This document shows positions 42,192 through 53,843 of a stretch of 64,000 nt of DNA, in pieces (position 1 is the stretch's first letter; each line of letters opens with the position of its first letter). Under the pieces are notes generated by a model. That model was not told where the DNA came from and ran no database searches. It worked only from the letters and a program-made list of their open reading frames with translations. Source of the stretch: Symbiotaphrina buchneri (taxonomy: Eukaryota; Ascomycota; Symbiotaphrinales; Symbiotaphrinaceae); NCBI GenBank assembly GCA_001599915.1, contig BCIG01000009.1, forward strand, positions 682,001 through 746,000. The letters run 5' to 3'. Position numbers and translations under genes: made by a program.

Positions 42192-44118
42192 TCAGTCTTC
42201 TCTCTCCCTAAACCAAAGCCTCAATTCGGGCGGTTCGATCGTAAACTGGTCCTCACTCCTCTCCTCCAAGCCCTCCGTCAGCTCCCCCGGCGCGAAGCCG
42301 AAATCATACGCCATGATTATCTGCGCGACTGTGACGCGCAGATTGAGCAGCGCCAGTGGGCGGCCGATGCAGTTGTACACGCCTGAGAGAATTCAAGGTT
42401 TAGCCAGTGTGGCTTAAACCTTGGAGGGAGGGAGACGGTTTGGGCATGGAGAGGTAGGACAAGGAAGGGGAAGGACTCACCGGCAGAGAAAGGTGCAAAG
42501 GCAGATTTCTCCTTGACCATTTCCGGACGGGAAGTCCAGCGCTCGGGGATGAATTCTCCGGGCATCTCATAGATTTTCTCACCTGTACACCGACATGAGA
42601 AATCAGCGTCTCCCATCCCCATCCGGTTCACATATACAGATCTGCATTGGACAACTTACTACGACCCAACACGAACATCGGCGCCCAGACCGTAATATTC
42701 CCCGGCACCCACGTCTCGCCGACCATCAAACCCTCAGGCGGCGTCAGCCGCTGAATCGCCGTCGACACCGCCGGGTGCAGCCGCAGCGTCTCGTTGATGA
42801 CGGCGTTGAGGTGTGCGAGGTGCTGGATGTCCCGGTGGTGGATATCCCCTCCTGAGGAGGGGACGTGCGGTGAGAGTTCCTGTCGCAGCTTGGAGATGTG
42901 TTGCGGGTGCCGGGCGAGTTCGTACATGATGTGTGTCAGCGCTGCGGTGGTGGTGTCGCTGGGCTGGGGTTAGTGGGGGGGAGATGCGGGAATGGTTTTG
43001 CTGGTAGGGACGCACCTGCCCGCGACGATGATGAGCTACGCGTCGCCTTGCAGCATGAGCAGGTCTTGTCCCTGTGGTCGACTGCCTTTATGCGGCTTAA
43101 GCAGCGCAGCCATGATATCCGGATTACGCTCCTCCTGTCTCCACATCAGCTTGCAGCCCAATCACCAGTATCTCAGTCGCCTTACATCAGCCTCCATCCT
43201 CTCCTCCAACTGCCGACAACTATACCTCACAAAGCGCCACCAATCACGACTCAGCAGGGGCAAGCTCTTAAAGACTTGAAACGCCCAGACCGGCAACAAA
43301 TACCCCAGCGGGCGATTCGCCTCCTTCAGCAGCCGGATCGCCCAGTGCTCCTGGCTCGTCTCCAGCATGCTAAACGATTTCCCAAACGTCAAGTCCCCCA
43401 TCACATCGAACCCATACAATGCAAACAACTTCGTCACATTCACCGACTCCCCCTTTTCCGCCGCAGTCCGGATATGGCCCATCATCCGTGCGCGATACGG
43501 GATCATTCGAGCGGCGTACCCGCCCACCGCGCGATCGCTGAATGCTCCGCTCCATACCCGCCGGCGCGCATCGTGCACGGCGCGCGACCGCGTCGACAGG
43601 ATGGACGTCAATGGCAGCACGAGGTCGAGGACGGCGGCGCGCGTGCATGGCGAGTTGGGCCCGTGGATGGCGCTGATGGCGGCGGGGTGTGTGATGCAGA
43701 GCTCGGAGGAGCCGATCCGCACGAAGTCCCCGTATCGCTCGTGTAGGCGCTGGCTTTGGATGTGTGCGTCAAGATGGCGTAGGTGGAATGCGAACGAGAG
43801 GCTGGAGATGCGTGCGCCGAGCGGACCGGGGAAGTTCCGCAAAGGGTGGAAGAAGATCCGGTAGGTGATGAGGCTGGTGTAGAGCCCTGCGAGGAAGGAG
43901 AGAGCTAGGTGTGCGGTGGCGGTGGTGGCGAGGGAGATGGGGAGGGGAGAAGAGGTGGACTGTGAGAGGTAGGTGGTGTGGAGGAGAAGAGCGGTCAGGA
44001 AGCACAGGATGTATTTCGCACCGTACATGTGGTGTTCGAGCTTGTGGTTGAAGTAGCACAGATGGGAGATAACGCCAATTATGGCCGCAGCGCCATTCTG
44101 ACTTTCTAGGATGGCCAT
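42192..44118 (-). pseudogene. Cytochrome P450 with one internal TAG
   Basis: Five exons on the minus strand (44118-43186, 43134-43016, 42958-42660, 42582-42481, 42382-42192) make 547 codons, all in phase. The N-terminus has several hydrophobic segments (ER anchor), then a proline hinge FFHPLRNFPGPLGARIS, YGDFVRIG, the I-helix AGSDTTTAALTH, ExxR in NETLRLHP, FIPERW and the haem loop FAPFSAGVYNCIGRPLA with the Cys ligand. One codon just before the I-helix (43036-43038) is TAG where relatives have a sense codon (LQGDA-x-LIIVAG). No intron covers it. Everything after it is intact, so the stop is recent, polymorphic, read through, or an error. Relatives are microsomal monooxygenases of fungal secondary metabolism or detoxification (some annotated as tryprostatin B 6-hydroxylase-like); substrate unknown. 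Confidence 0.83.
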
Positions 44119-44505
44119 TGTAGACTACGGCTCTGCGATGCTGGGGCTGGAGTCTTGGAAAAGAAAGACAGGCACGTAGTCACAATCTGTCGTGCGGGGT
44201 TGGGGCTGAACTGGTGCCAAGGGCGTCTAGATGCAGGGATTTTGATAGGCCAATCAGCAGGAGCCTATGATAAGGATGTGTTTGTATATATAGTCTTGAT
44301 CACTCGATGATTATTATCGTTGCTGACATTAAAGAGAAGACACGCTGAAGAAATCATAAGAAGTGCAGTGGTATCTTCCCAACATGATCCATTATCGCAA
44401 AACACTCCAACGCCATATCCCACGGTATATCAAGAATCAAAAACGAACATAGCAGCCCACCCACCCTTCAGCGCCATAAAATCAAAAAGCACCAATATAC
44501 ACCAT
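44119..44505. other. Intergenic between P450 and WSC genes
   Basis: Promoter of the P450 (TATATATAC on the minus strand near 44285-44293) and 3' flank of the WSC gene. Nothing else. Confidence 0.5.
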
Positions 44506-47500
44506 CTACTCCTTCACATACAAACTCAACGAATTCAAACCCCCGCACGCCTCTGACCAATCCCCGGCACAGGGGCTCAAGCACGTCAAAAGCCCCAGCG
44601 TCTGGTACGAACCCAAACTGAGCGTGTTGCCGCAATAACACTCGTCCCCATTCTCGACGCCAAAGTATTTATATGGCGCGCCCTGCGCGCTCGAAGCGCA
44701 GAACTGCTGGCAATACTCGACCGTCATGCGATATGAGGTCGTCGACGGCCCGTTGAGAGAGCGCGTGAAGGGCGGGATGTCGAGGAGGTAGTCTGACCGG
44801 CAGCCCTGTGAGCGGTACCGCGGCAGGTTGGGCGATGTGGCTTCGGCGGGGGTGGTGGGTGTTGCTGAGGCGGAGGCGGAAGAAGAGGATAATGATGTTG
44901 TGCTGGTTTGGAGGGTCGTTGGTATAGAAGAGAATGTAGACTCAAAACCAGATGACGTAGGTACGCTTGCTGCCCCAGTCTCCGATGTAGACGACGATGT
45001 GGATGAGGCAACAGCACTGCTCCCCGCGGAGCTTGGGGCTGTCGTAGCGCTTGAACTACCTTCTAGACCACCATTCGTCGCGGTAGCAGTGCTACTGAGC
45101 GTCGTAGATAGGAAGCTCGTAGACGTCGTCGTCAGCTGTAAGTTAACGTCTACCAGAACCCTAAGAAAAGCAGCGTGGCCGCTGACAGTAGTTGTGGCTT
45201 GACTGACGACTGTAGTGCCGGAGCCGTTGGATAAGCCCGCGATGGAAGTAAGCGCTGGAGTTGTTGTGGGGAAGTTGGAAGTGGAGATCGACGTTGGAGG
45301 TTGACTGCTGATAGAAACGAGGGAGGACGACGATGCTAGAGCAGATGATGGTGCTGTTGCGCTACCCACATCGGACGGTGCTGCCGAGGCGGTAGAGGAT
45401 ATTGCCTGCAATATGTAGCCTTGAGAGCTCGATAACAACGTACCAGACGACTCGTCCGTTGTCGTTGAAGTGCTCGATACCACCGAACCGGCACTCCCAC
45501 CGCTCATCGCCCCAACACTTCCTGTCACCGTCCCCGCAGTTCCACTTGACACAATGCTCGTTGTAGTCGTAGTAGTGGATCCGGCTGGCGAAGCTTTGAC
45601 AAGGATTCTAATCACTGCCGCTTTCCCTGCAACAGAGCTTGTCATCTGTGTGACGGTGGACGTGGATACGGGGGAGGTCGCCGATGACTCCGTAGCTGAA
45701 GTGCTTGATATTGCCGAATTTGTACTCTCGCTGCTTGTCGTCCCGGTAGAGGCTAAGGAGCCGGATGTGCTTGACTCCACCTGCCCCGCGCTAATACTTG
45801 GTGATACGGCAGAAGTCAGACTATTGGAAGCAACCGCCGACAAGGAAGTCGACGGGTCGGTCGCTGGAGATGAGGTGGTCGATAGCGCCGAAGTCGCGGT
45901 CGCTGCGCTCGTACTACCCGCAATTCCACTCGTGCTCACGCCGGTTGCAGTCGCTACAATGCTGGTTGCAGTGGTAGTCGTCGATCCAGCGGGCGAAGCT
46001 TTAACAAGGACTCTAACCACCGCTGCTTTCCCTGCAACGGAGGTCGTCATTTGCGTAACGGTCGACGTGGATACCGGGGCGGTTGCTAACGAGCCGGTTG
46101 CTGAAGTGCTTGTTACTGCCGAACTTGTACTCTCGTTGCTGGTCATCCCGGTACCTGTCGTTCCAGAAGAGGGCGAGGAGCTCATTGTGCTCGACTCCAG
46201 TGGACTTGAGCTGAGACTTGACGGCGATGAGCTAGACGTCAGGCCATTGGAAGTACCCGTTGACAACGCAGCTGATAACCCCGTCGTTGAAGCGCTTGAT
46301 ACAGCCGAACTTGTACTCTGGCCACTTCTCGTCCCGACACTTGAAGTTCCAGAAGAGGGCGAGGAGCTTAATGTGCTTGACTCCGCGGGGCCCGAGCTAA
46401 GACTTGATGATACGGCAGTAGTCATGCCATTAGAAGCAGCCGTTGACGACGTAGCGGCCGACCCCGTCATTGAAGTGCTCGATGCTGTCAAAGCCCCACT
46501 CGCGCACTTTCCCCGCTTGCAGTACCTGCACTCCCTGTTGCACTCCCTGTTGCACTCCCTGTTGCACTTCCTGTTGCACTTCCTGTTGCACTCCCTGTCG
46601 TACTCCCTGTCACACTTCCAGTCGCAGACGCCGCCGTGCCACTTGACACAATGCTCGTTGAAGTCGTAGTAGTCGATCCCGCCGGCGAAGCCTTGACAAG
46701 GATCTTCACCACAGCTTGTCTCCCTGCAACAGACGTTGTCATCTGCGTAACTGTCGATGTCGAGACCGGGGAGGTTGCCGCCGATGTAGGACTTGTTACG
46801 CCACTGGCGGTGGGAGATGCGGTGTCGGTGGATGAGGTTCCGATGGATGAAATTCCGCTGAATGTGGTATTTGCAAAGCTCGCAGTTGGTATTGTGCTGG
46901 ACGACGGAAGAGGACTGCTTGATGAGCTGGTGGAGGCGCTGACAGATGACGCGGGGGATAGACTAGCAGAAAAATCTTCTGAACCTGCCGGGGACGTTGA
47001 AGCCAAGCTGGAGGCTCCCGGTTCAAACAAGGAGGAGCTGTACAAGCTGCTTGATGCTGGAGTAGGCTGCGTGTTAGACAAGCTGCCTGATATTGACAGT
47101 GATGAACCAGCAGTACCTGTTCCTGAGGTAGTAACGCCACTAGCACCGGTGATGCTTCCACTTGCAGTATCTCCTGAGCTGCTTGCTGCAGAAGTCGGGA
47201 TAGCTGTAATCGCTGAGCCGGTATTCGTGAAATTACCATTGGTAGCAGTCCCCGTCGTTTCGGAAGACACTGTCGATGAAAGGGATGAGCTTGACGCCCC
47301 AGTCGTCCCACGCGAACCGCCAGCCTGACTTGAAACAGAACCCGATATCATAGATGCTCCAAAAGCAGTGGTGCTCCCACTGTTCATACCCGGCGCCGAG
47401 GACGGTGCGGCAACAGGCGACGAAGCCGACTCCGTGGCGTTCACACTCGCAGTATTGACAGCAGACCCCACCGCAGAGGAAGCCGCCGTCAACCCAGCCG

Positions 47501-50392
47501 AGCTTGACCCTACAACCCCACTCTCAGAGGTAGAGGTAGTTCCCGCTGCAGTGCTCCTCACAGACGAAGACAGGAAACTAGTCGACGTCGTCGTGCGCGT
47601 GGCCGCTGCAATGACCCGGAGCACAGCCTGGCGACCGGAAATGGTCGTGGTCATGGATGTGAGCACGGAGGAGCTGGCGGCTGTGGATGACGGAGTGGTT
47701 GATACAGCTGTGGCCGTTGAGGTGGGAGGGGTTGAGGTGCTGTTTAGTAGGGAGATTGTTGATGATTGTGCAGAGGAAGGAGTGGAGCTGGTGGGATTTT
47801 CTGGTGCTGTTGTTGACGGGGTGCTACTGGGTATGTTGCTGGAACTGGTAGCTGCTGTTATCGTACTTGAAGAGGAGGGGCTAGTGGAAGACCCCGCTAC
47901 AGTCGTCGCCGAACTTAAGCTGATTCCAGAAGTAGGATTGCCAGTAGACGCAGACGCGATAGCACCTAATCCGGTCATCTGTGATGAAGCAGTCCCGCTG
48001 GACGAGGACTCCGATGTCATGGATGCCGGTGTCGTTGTGTTATTAGCTGAGTTGGTATCGCTGGCTGTGGCGGAAGCAGCAAGAGAAGATAAAGTACCAC
48101 TCGTAAAGAGCGCGGCCGTGCTGGATGCGGATACGGTGCTGTTGGAAGATGATGCAGCATTGTCAGTTGATGTTCCTGAGGGGGTTGATGAGCCAGAAGT
48201 ATCATTCGCAATGGCAGATGTTGGCAGAGCTGTAGCTGCAGACTCCGCGGCAGATGTTGCAGTCGTATTGGATCCAGATGAACTGGTTGATCCGCTAGCA
48301 CTAGTATCTGCGGACAAACTGATGTACGAAGCAGCAGGAACAGTGACATCGCCCGGGGATGCAGAAGTGGTGTTACCACTTGCGGAGGGCTGTGAGGATA
48401 TGGCTGTCGAGCCGCCTGTTGCGGAACCCGTTGTATTAGCTACAGCACCCGATGAAGGTACTGAAGTCATATCTGCAGCTTCGGAAGATGTGGTAATATA
48501 CGCTGCAGCAGGCGCTGTGGCGTTGTTTGAGACTGGGTTCATTGACGTTGTGTTTCCAGGTGCGCCCAGCAATGTCGGAGAAGACGAGTCGCTAGCAGAG
48601 AGTGCTGCTGTGGCATTTGGCGCAAGAGTAGCCTGCGCAGTGCTATCCGCTGTCGAAGTGCTGTTGGCAAGGCCGCCGAGTCCGCTCGCTGTCGTCGTCC
48701 CTGCCGCTGTGTCTGCACTACTCCCTGGGGCTGTGGTCGACTCCGAAAACGCTGTCGATGATGGCATCGATGAGCTCGCCGTCGAAGTAGAATTCAGATC
48801 CGGACATGTCTCGGCGGGCACCAAGCTCAAGACCGCCGCCGTACAGCCATCGGGCAGATCCCCCGAAAACACAGCAATAAGCGTGCGATTCGCATACCTA
48901 CAGAAGCTCGCCTGCCCATCGTCGAACGTCTCATTATACCAATTAAGCTGGTCATCGCTAACCCCAAACGTGGTGTCGATGGATCCCACAGTGGTGCTGG
49001 GGAGGAATAACTGGTTGGCCACGCCGGGGTCGGTGGAGTAGACGGCGTCGCCTTCGCTGAGGACCCCGTCGGAGAGACTTACGAGGGTGGCGGCGGTGCA
49101 GTTGGTTGTTGTGCTGCTGTTGGACGCGACGTAGCGGACTGTGCTGTCCGAGGAGGTATCGGCGGTACTGGAGGTGTCTTGACGCCGCCGCAGCCCGCTG
49201 AGGATAATGGCTGTGACGAGGTATTGCGATGGCAGCGCAGTGTCGGCGATGATGGTGGACGAGGGTGACACGACGATGTCCGTCGCGCTGCTGGATGCGA
49301 ATGCTGCAGCAGAACTGATGATGGATGCTGCTTCGGCCGCAGCTTCGGAGGCCACGGCTGAAGCAAGCGCTTGGTTTGCTCCGGAGGCTTCAGCAGCTGA
49401 CGTTGCCGTTGTGGCTGATGGCACTGCAGTGCTTGAAACTGCATTATTCACTTGCGAGGCCACGCTTGAGGCCAGAGCGGGCGCGATGTTCGCCAGGCTA
49501 GGTATGCCCCCAAGCGCTGTTGCAAATGCGGAGTTGAAAGCTGCTGGAAGGATATCTACGACCGTCCCTTGAACGGAGCTTACAGTATTCGCGGTATTGC
49601 CGGATTGCGTGCTGCCGCCTGACCCCGTTGTACCGGAGGAGAACTCATTGGCAAATGCAGAAGATATTGCCGCTCCCATCGCTGATGCAATACTTGCTGC
49701 GTCATCTTCAGATATAGCTGGGTCTCCGCCCGCAGTGGTCGAATAAGCCCGTGATATCACGGCTGCAATGGAGGCCGCGGCTGCCGCTGCAGCGTTTGCG
49801 ATACCAGCTAGTATATCATCAGTGACAGTGGAAGCACCTGCATTCGACGTGGCTGTCGCAGTAGGGAAAAGGACCGCAATTTCAGCAAATACCTGGGCTA
49901 TCTCTGCAGAGATGGCAGCCTCAAGACCAGCCGGAATATTTGCAGACGTTGTTGTGGTTGGGTTCGCTGTAGTCGAGGGTTGATCTGCGGATATGCCGTA
50001 TGGAAGGGAGACAGTGGTAGCAGGTTGAACACTTCATCATATCAACACTGATACATCCCTCGGCTGGGGTTATAATCTTACCTCGTTGCAAAAGCCTCGG
50101 TGGTGGTAACAGTCGAGGTCTGTCTCTGGGTTGCAGTTCCCAAGGTTGTTACACTGACATAGACAGGAGCATTGGTGATAGACAGAGTAACCCCGGCGTC
50201 AACAAAGGTGCCATTCTGCTCAAACACCTGGTCGATAACAAGCGGGAAATTGACAGTGGTCTCCGTCACATAGACTTGTATCAAACTCGAAGGACCACTG
50301 CATGATCCTAGCTCAGCTCGTGAGTCAAGCTCTGAAGCACAACAGTCTATAGCAAACAAGCACAGGGCGAAGGCAGCCCACAGGGCAAGCAT
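44506..50392 (-). CDS. Giant secreted Ser/Thr-rich protein with WSC domain and repeat modules
   Basis: Exons on the minus strand 50392-50082, 50031-46526 and 46484-44506 give 1,931 residues. A signal peptide (MLALWAAFALCLFAIDCCA) is followed by a short folded part, an Ala-rich region and more than 1,500 residues of Ser/Thr/Ala/Gly, surely heavily O-glycosylated. Five copies of a module of about 45 residues, with core TQMTTSVAGxxAVxRxLVKA and a TTTTSTS tail, are spread through the second half (near 47600, 46710, 46010, 45620 and 45150). The C-terminus is a WSC domain (approx. residues 1830-1928) with SDYLLDIPPFTRSL, YCQQFC, GVENGDECYCGN and CAGDWSEACGG. WSC domains bind wall glucan in stress sensors and secreted lectin-like proteins. 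No C-terminal membrane anchor is present, so it is probably secreted or wall-bound. The 41-nt second intron is uncertain; a repeat-related frameshift is the alternative. Confidence 0.75.
46529..46624. repeat. 12-bp minisatellite inside the WSC gene
   Basis: Eight units of 12 bp (CACTCCCTGTTG and close variants), encoding Thr-Gly-Ser-Ala on the minus strand. Unit length keeps the reading frame, so copy number can change without breaking the gene. It lies 3 bp from the inferred 41-nt intron. Confidence 0.85.
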
Positions 50393-51540
50393 GGTGGCTT
50401 GATGGCGCAATGCTTCGTGGAGTCATGGAGCATGGAGGCGTTCTGTGGCTTGCACTCAGACGGGGTGCACATTCCGGCATTGCAGTATGCTTCTATCAAA
50501 TAGAGCACAACACACGCGCGATCCACCTCGTCATGGACATTGCATCACCAGCGTCCATCAAGCTTTCAACGACAAGCCAGCCAAGCAAAGTCAAACAGAG
50601 CCTATGCATCCAATCTTGGGACGGATTCAGAGTAAACGCGCCGTCTCAGGGTCCCGTCACATCACGTCATTTCCCCATAAACTCTCCCCATCACCCATAA
50701 TACCCATGCACCCAAGAAGGGTGAAATTCTGCGACGGGAGATAGTCTCATGGAATAAACTCCGAACCGATCTCGAAGCGTGTCAACGCCTAACCATGCGC
50801 GGCCGATCGGCAGCCATCAATTCCCCGAACCGGGCACCGCAGACCCGGTTACACACCCCTGCAACGGCCGCCGTGGCTAAACTTAGAGTTCGGGAGCTCT
50901 TGTGGCGTCTTATGCTTACCCACGAGAGGAAGAGTTGTTTTCTTGGGATGGGGTTGATCGTTGCTTGATTTGGAAGAGGAGGGGACTGCAGGTTGGTGCG
51001 TGCGGACGCTGTGGGGGAGGTTTTGGTGGGTGACATTCCTGACGTTACCGCATCCGGGGAACTTTGAATTAAGCTTGTTTAAATTCCGCGGCGGGCGCTG
51101 GTTTTAGTGGCCATGTGATCAGATCAGGAGAAGATGGGATTTCAATTGGGTGCAGCGTGCCGATGAGAATTAGATGTGGTGAGAATATGCGAGGAGATGC
51201 TATTTGTAGGAAATGGGTTTTGTTGTGCCTCCTCGCAACTCCGTATCTAACCCCGAGCCAGCGCCGAAGAAATATCATAAGTATGGCTTTTATTTAAAGA
51301 CTCATTAAAATCATTAAAACCATATTTTAATTTAGTACATCGTGTCAAATCCACAACCCTAGGCAACGGTGCAACCAGTCAGTGCCTACGCTTTCCACCC
51401 TACGCATGACTATACGGAATATGCATTTAACTGTGTAAATTGATTGCTCGTATCAACTGCCAATACTTTTCAAGTGCAAGATAAAGAACCCCGCCGTCGT
51501 TGCGTACTAGACATAGAACATCTTTTACCAAAGAAGAATT
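50393..51540. other. Intergenic, 1.15 kb
   Basis: Promoter of the WSC gene and 3' flank of the sugar permease. An 84-codon ATG frame at 50782-51036 (-) lacks family likeness. AT-rich near 51290-51340. No supported gene. Confidence 0.5.
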
Positions 51541-53539
51541 TCAGACTAGTATGGTTGCGTTCTCAATATGCGTACCCTTTCCCTCATCCGGATCCTTGAC
51601 ATCTGTATTGGTAGTCTCAATGATGCCCTGCTCGATCTCATGCAGCCTCGCACCAATCCCTCTGGTCTTCGCGTGCCGGAACTGCCACGCATGCAGCTTC
51701 TGCCCAAACAACTCGTCCACTTCTTCCAGACTCCGCCCCTTAAGTTCCGGCATGGCAAAGAACGAGAAGAAGATGGCGATGATCGAGCAGCCCATCCAGA
51801 TGTACGCAGTTCTTGCACCGAGCTGGATCTGGGGACCACTCTGGATGTAGGGCGTGAAAAACGTGACCAGAAACGCGGACAGAACATCGCATGCGGTCCC
51901 GACGGCCATCACTACTTTCGTTAGCTTGAGGATATCTATGCATAGGCATGGAGCAGATATACTCTTCTTTCGCATCACTGTGCCTCCGAGCTCGGCACCG
52001 ATGGTATAACACTGCCTTGCATCAGCACTGCTCAACCAATAACCCTCATTTTGGACAAGACACCTACCTGACTCGAGATACCAAGTTTCGCTGAGAAGTT
52101 GATCATGATGATGGAAGCAATGACTGTATTTTTCTGTATCACGGTCGGAGCCTTGAGGGGCCCCAGGGTCGCGACGAGGCAGTTAAAGATGGTGGTGAGG
52201 CACATGCTCATCACGCAGAGGGGGACACGGCCGATTCTGTCGTTGGTGAAGATTGCAATAACACATGCGACAAAGCCGGCAAGTGTGACGATGATGGTGT
52301 ACGTAAAGGTCATGGCACCAATGCCGATTGACTTGTAGAATCTGCCGGGGTCAATTAGTGTTGGGTCATAACTTTCCTATGCGTTATAGAGACTCACGTG
52401 GGACCATACGAGTTAACGAATTGTTGGCCTGTGATCCTCATCGTCAGTCGTTGTGGATGGATGAGCTGGAGAAGGTAAGATTGTCGACCCACCAGTAACT
52501 TCATTAAAGAAAAAGCAAAACCCAGTGATCTTCAATACCAGTAAGTAACAATTCATACACTCCTGGCAATGGAGCAGAGAGTCGAGGAGACTTACGATGG
52601 CACGTTGGAAGTATGTCCACTTAAGGAGTCCTTTCCAGGATGACGTGTTTGCATGAGCCTCCTTATTAGCCTGATCGATGGCTTTGATCTCCATCACAGT
52701 GATGCCGGCATCCACGTCTCCACTAGGTCGAATCTTGTTAAGGTTCTTCAGGGCCTCATCTTCACGTCCATGTAGCAGGAGCCAGCGGGGAGACTCGACA
52801 CAGAACGGGACAAGGACCAGGAGCATGCCAGCGGGAATGAGTTGCATCGCCGTGGGCACGAGCCAACCCACTGCAGCGGTCTCGGTCGCGTATCGCCGAG
52901 TAACGGCCGAGGCCCAGATGGCACCGATATGCACGAAGACCTGAATGGACCCGGAGAAGAAACCTCGGATCTCCGCCGGTGCCAGCTCCGCCTGGTACGC
53001 AGGCACAATGTTCTCGACGATGCCGACTGCAAGATAGGCAAATACCCGACCGACAGAGAATTGCTGCCAAGACTTCGCCGTCATCTCGACTGGTTTCGCG
53101 TCAGTGTGAGCGCGCGTTAGGGTAAGGATCTATCCTTGAGAGTTTTGACTTACTGATCAGAGCGATGATCTGAATGAAAACGACGAGTAATGCCGTTTTC
53201 TTGTACCCCAGTCGCTCCAGGATTGGCTCAAAGATCAGTGTGCCGGTGAGTTTCCCTGGCCAGACGACCGAGTTCATGATGGATTTGCGCTGCGTGCTCA
53301 GCGCATACGTGCCATCCTTCTGACGCTGGCCAAACTGGGATAGCCAGGATGGCAGGGCCTGCAACGACCCAAACGAGGACACGTCTCTGGGAAACAGTGG
53401 GATGAGCCGCGAACAAGAGGAGGGTGTGTGATGGGGGAACCTACAAGCCATAGAGCAAGTTCCCGCAACTAAAGACGGCGCAGCAAAACGTCATGTAAAC
53501 GGTAGCACTGCGCCATTTCGATTTGTACCCGGCGAACAT
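51541..53539 (-). CDS. MFS sugar transporter
   Basis: Eight exons on the minus strand (53539-53445, 53386-53154, 53089-52596, 52529-52493, 52428-52398, 52341-52068, 52011-51963, 51914-51541) give 528 residues, all in phase. Sugar-porter (TC 2.A.1.1) features: YGLDVSSFGSLQALPSWLSQFG after TM1, QQFSVGRVFAYLAVGIVENIVPAYQAELAPAEIRG, VPFCVESPRWLLLHGRED (PESPR-type motif), GQQFVNSYG in TM7, NDRIGRVPLC, CYTIGAELGG and the end of TM12 FAMPELKGRSLEEVDELFGQKLHAW. The junction at residue 32 gives Leu where Phe is usual. Relatives are alpha-glucoside, hexose and quinate permeases; substrate not readable. A run of 20 G lies 69 bp upstream of the start. Confidence 0.87.
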
Positions 53540-53607
53540 GGCTTCTTGACGATCCAGGGGGTTGTGAACGAGAAGGAAGAGATGAATGATTCCGGGTGCG
53601 GTGCTGC

Positions 53608-53627
53608 GGGGGGGGGGGGGGGGGGGG
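53608..53627. repeat. G20 homopolymer
   Basis: Twenty consecutive G on the plus strand, preceded by GCTGC and followed by TGG. It can form G-quadruplex structures and is prone to slippage; it lies in the presumed leader or promoter of the sugar permease. Confidence 0.9.
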
Positions 53628-53791
53628 TGGATCCTTATGTTCTTGAGCCCGCGTTCCGTGGCCAGAGGCTCTCGGTGATGGGCAAGGGTTTTCGGTCTGC
53701 TTTCCGGTCTACGCGCGTGTAATTATACCATGTTGCGGGGTTCTCCACGGGGTAAAGGGTTGGCGGGGGACAATCGCTGCATAAGCGCGAA

Positions 53792-53843
53792 TCCTAAATC
53801 CATCCGTTATTTGCAGGACGGGGCTTGAATCCTGGATTTAGGA
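53792..53843. repeat. 11-bp inverted repeat
   Basis: TCCTAAATCCA (53792-53802) and its exact complement (53833-53843) are separated by 30 bp. Confidence 0.6.

Noticed and set aside
47368-49041. A 557-codon open frame on the plus strand, and another of 399 codons at 45470-46669
   Set aside because: Both lie antisense to the WSC gene, are Val/Ala/Asp/Glu-rich mirror images of its Ser/Thr/Ala codons, and have no domain. They stay open because the sense strand uses few codons that make antisense stops.
50782-51036. 84-codon ATG frame (-) between WSC and sugar permease genes
   Set aside because: Basic, low-complexity product with no likeness and no intron or promoter support; left out for lack of evidence.
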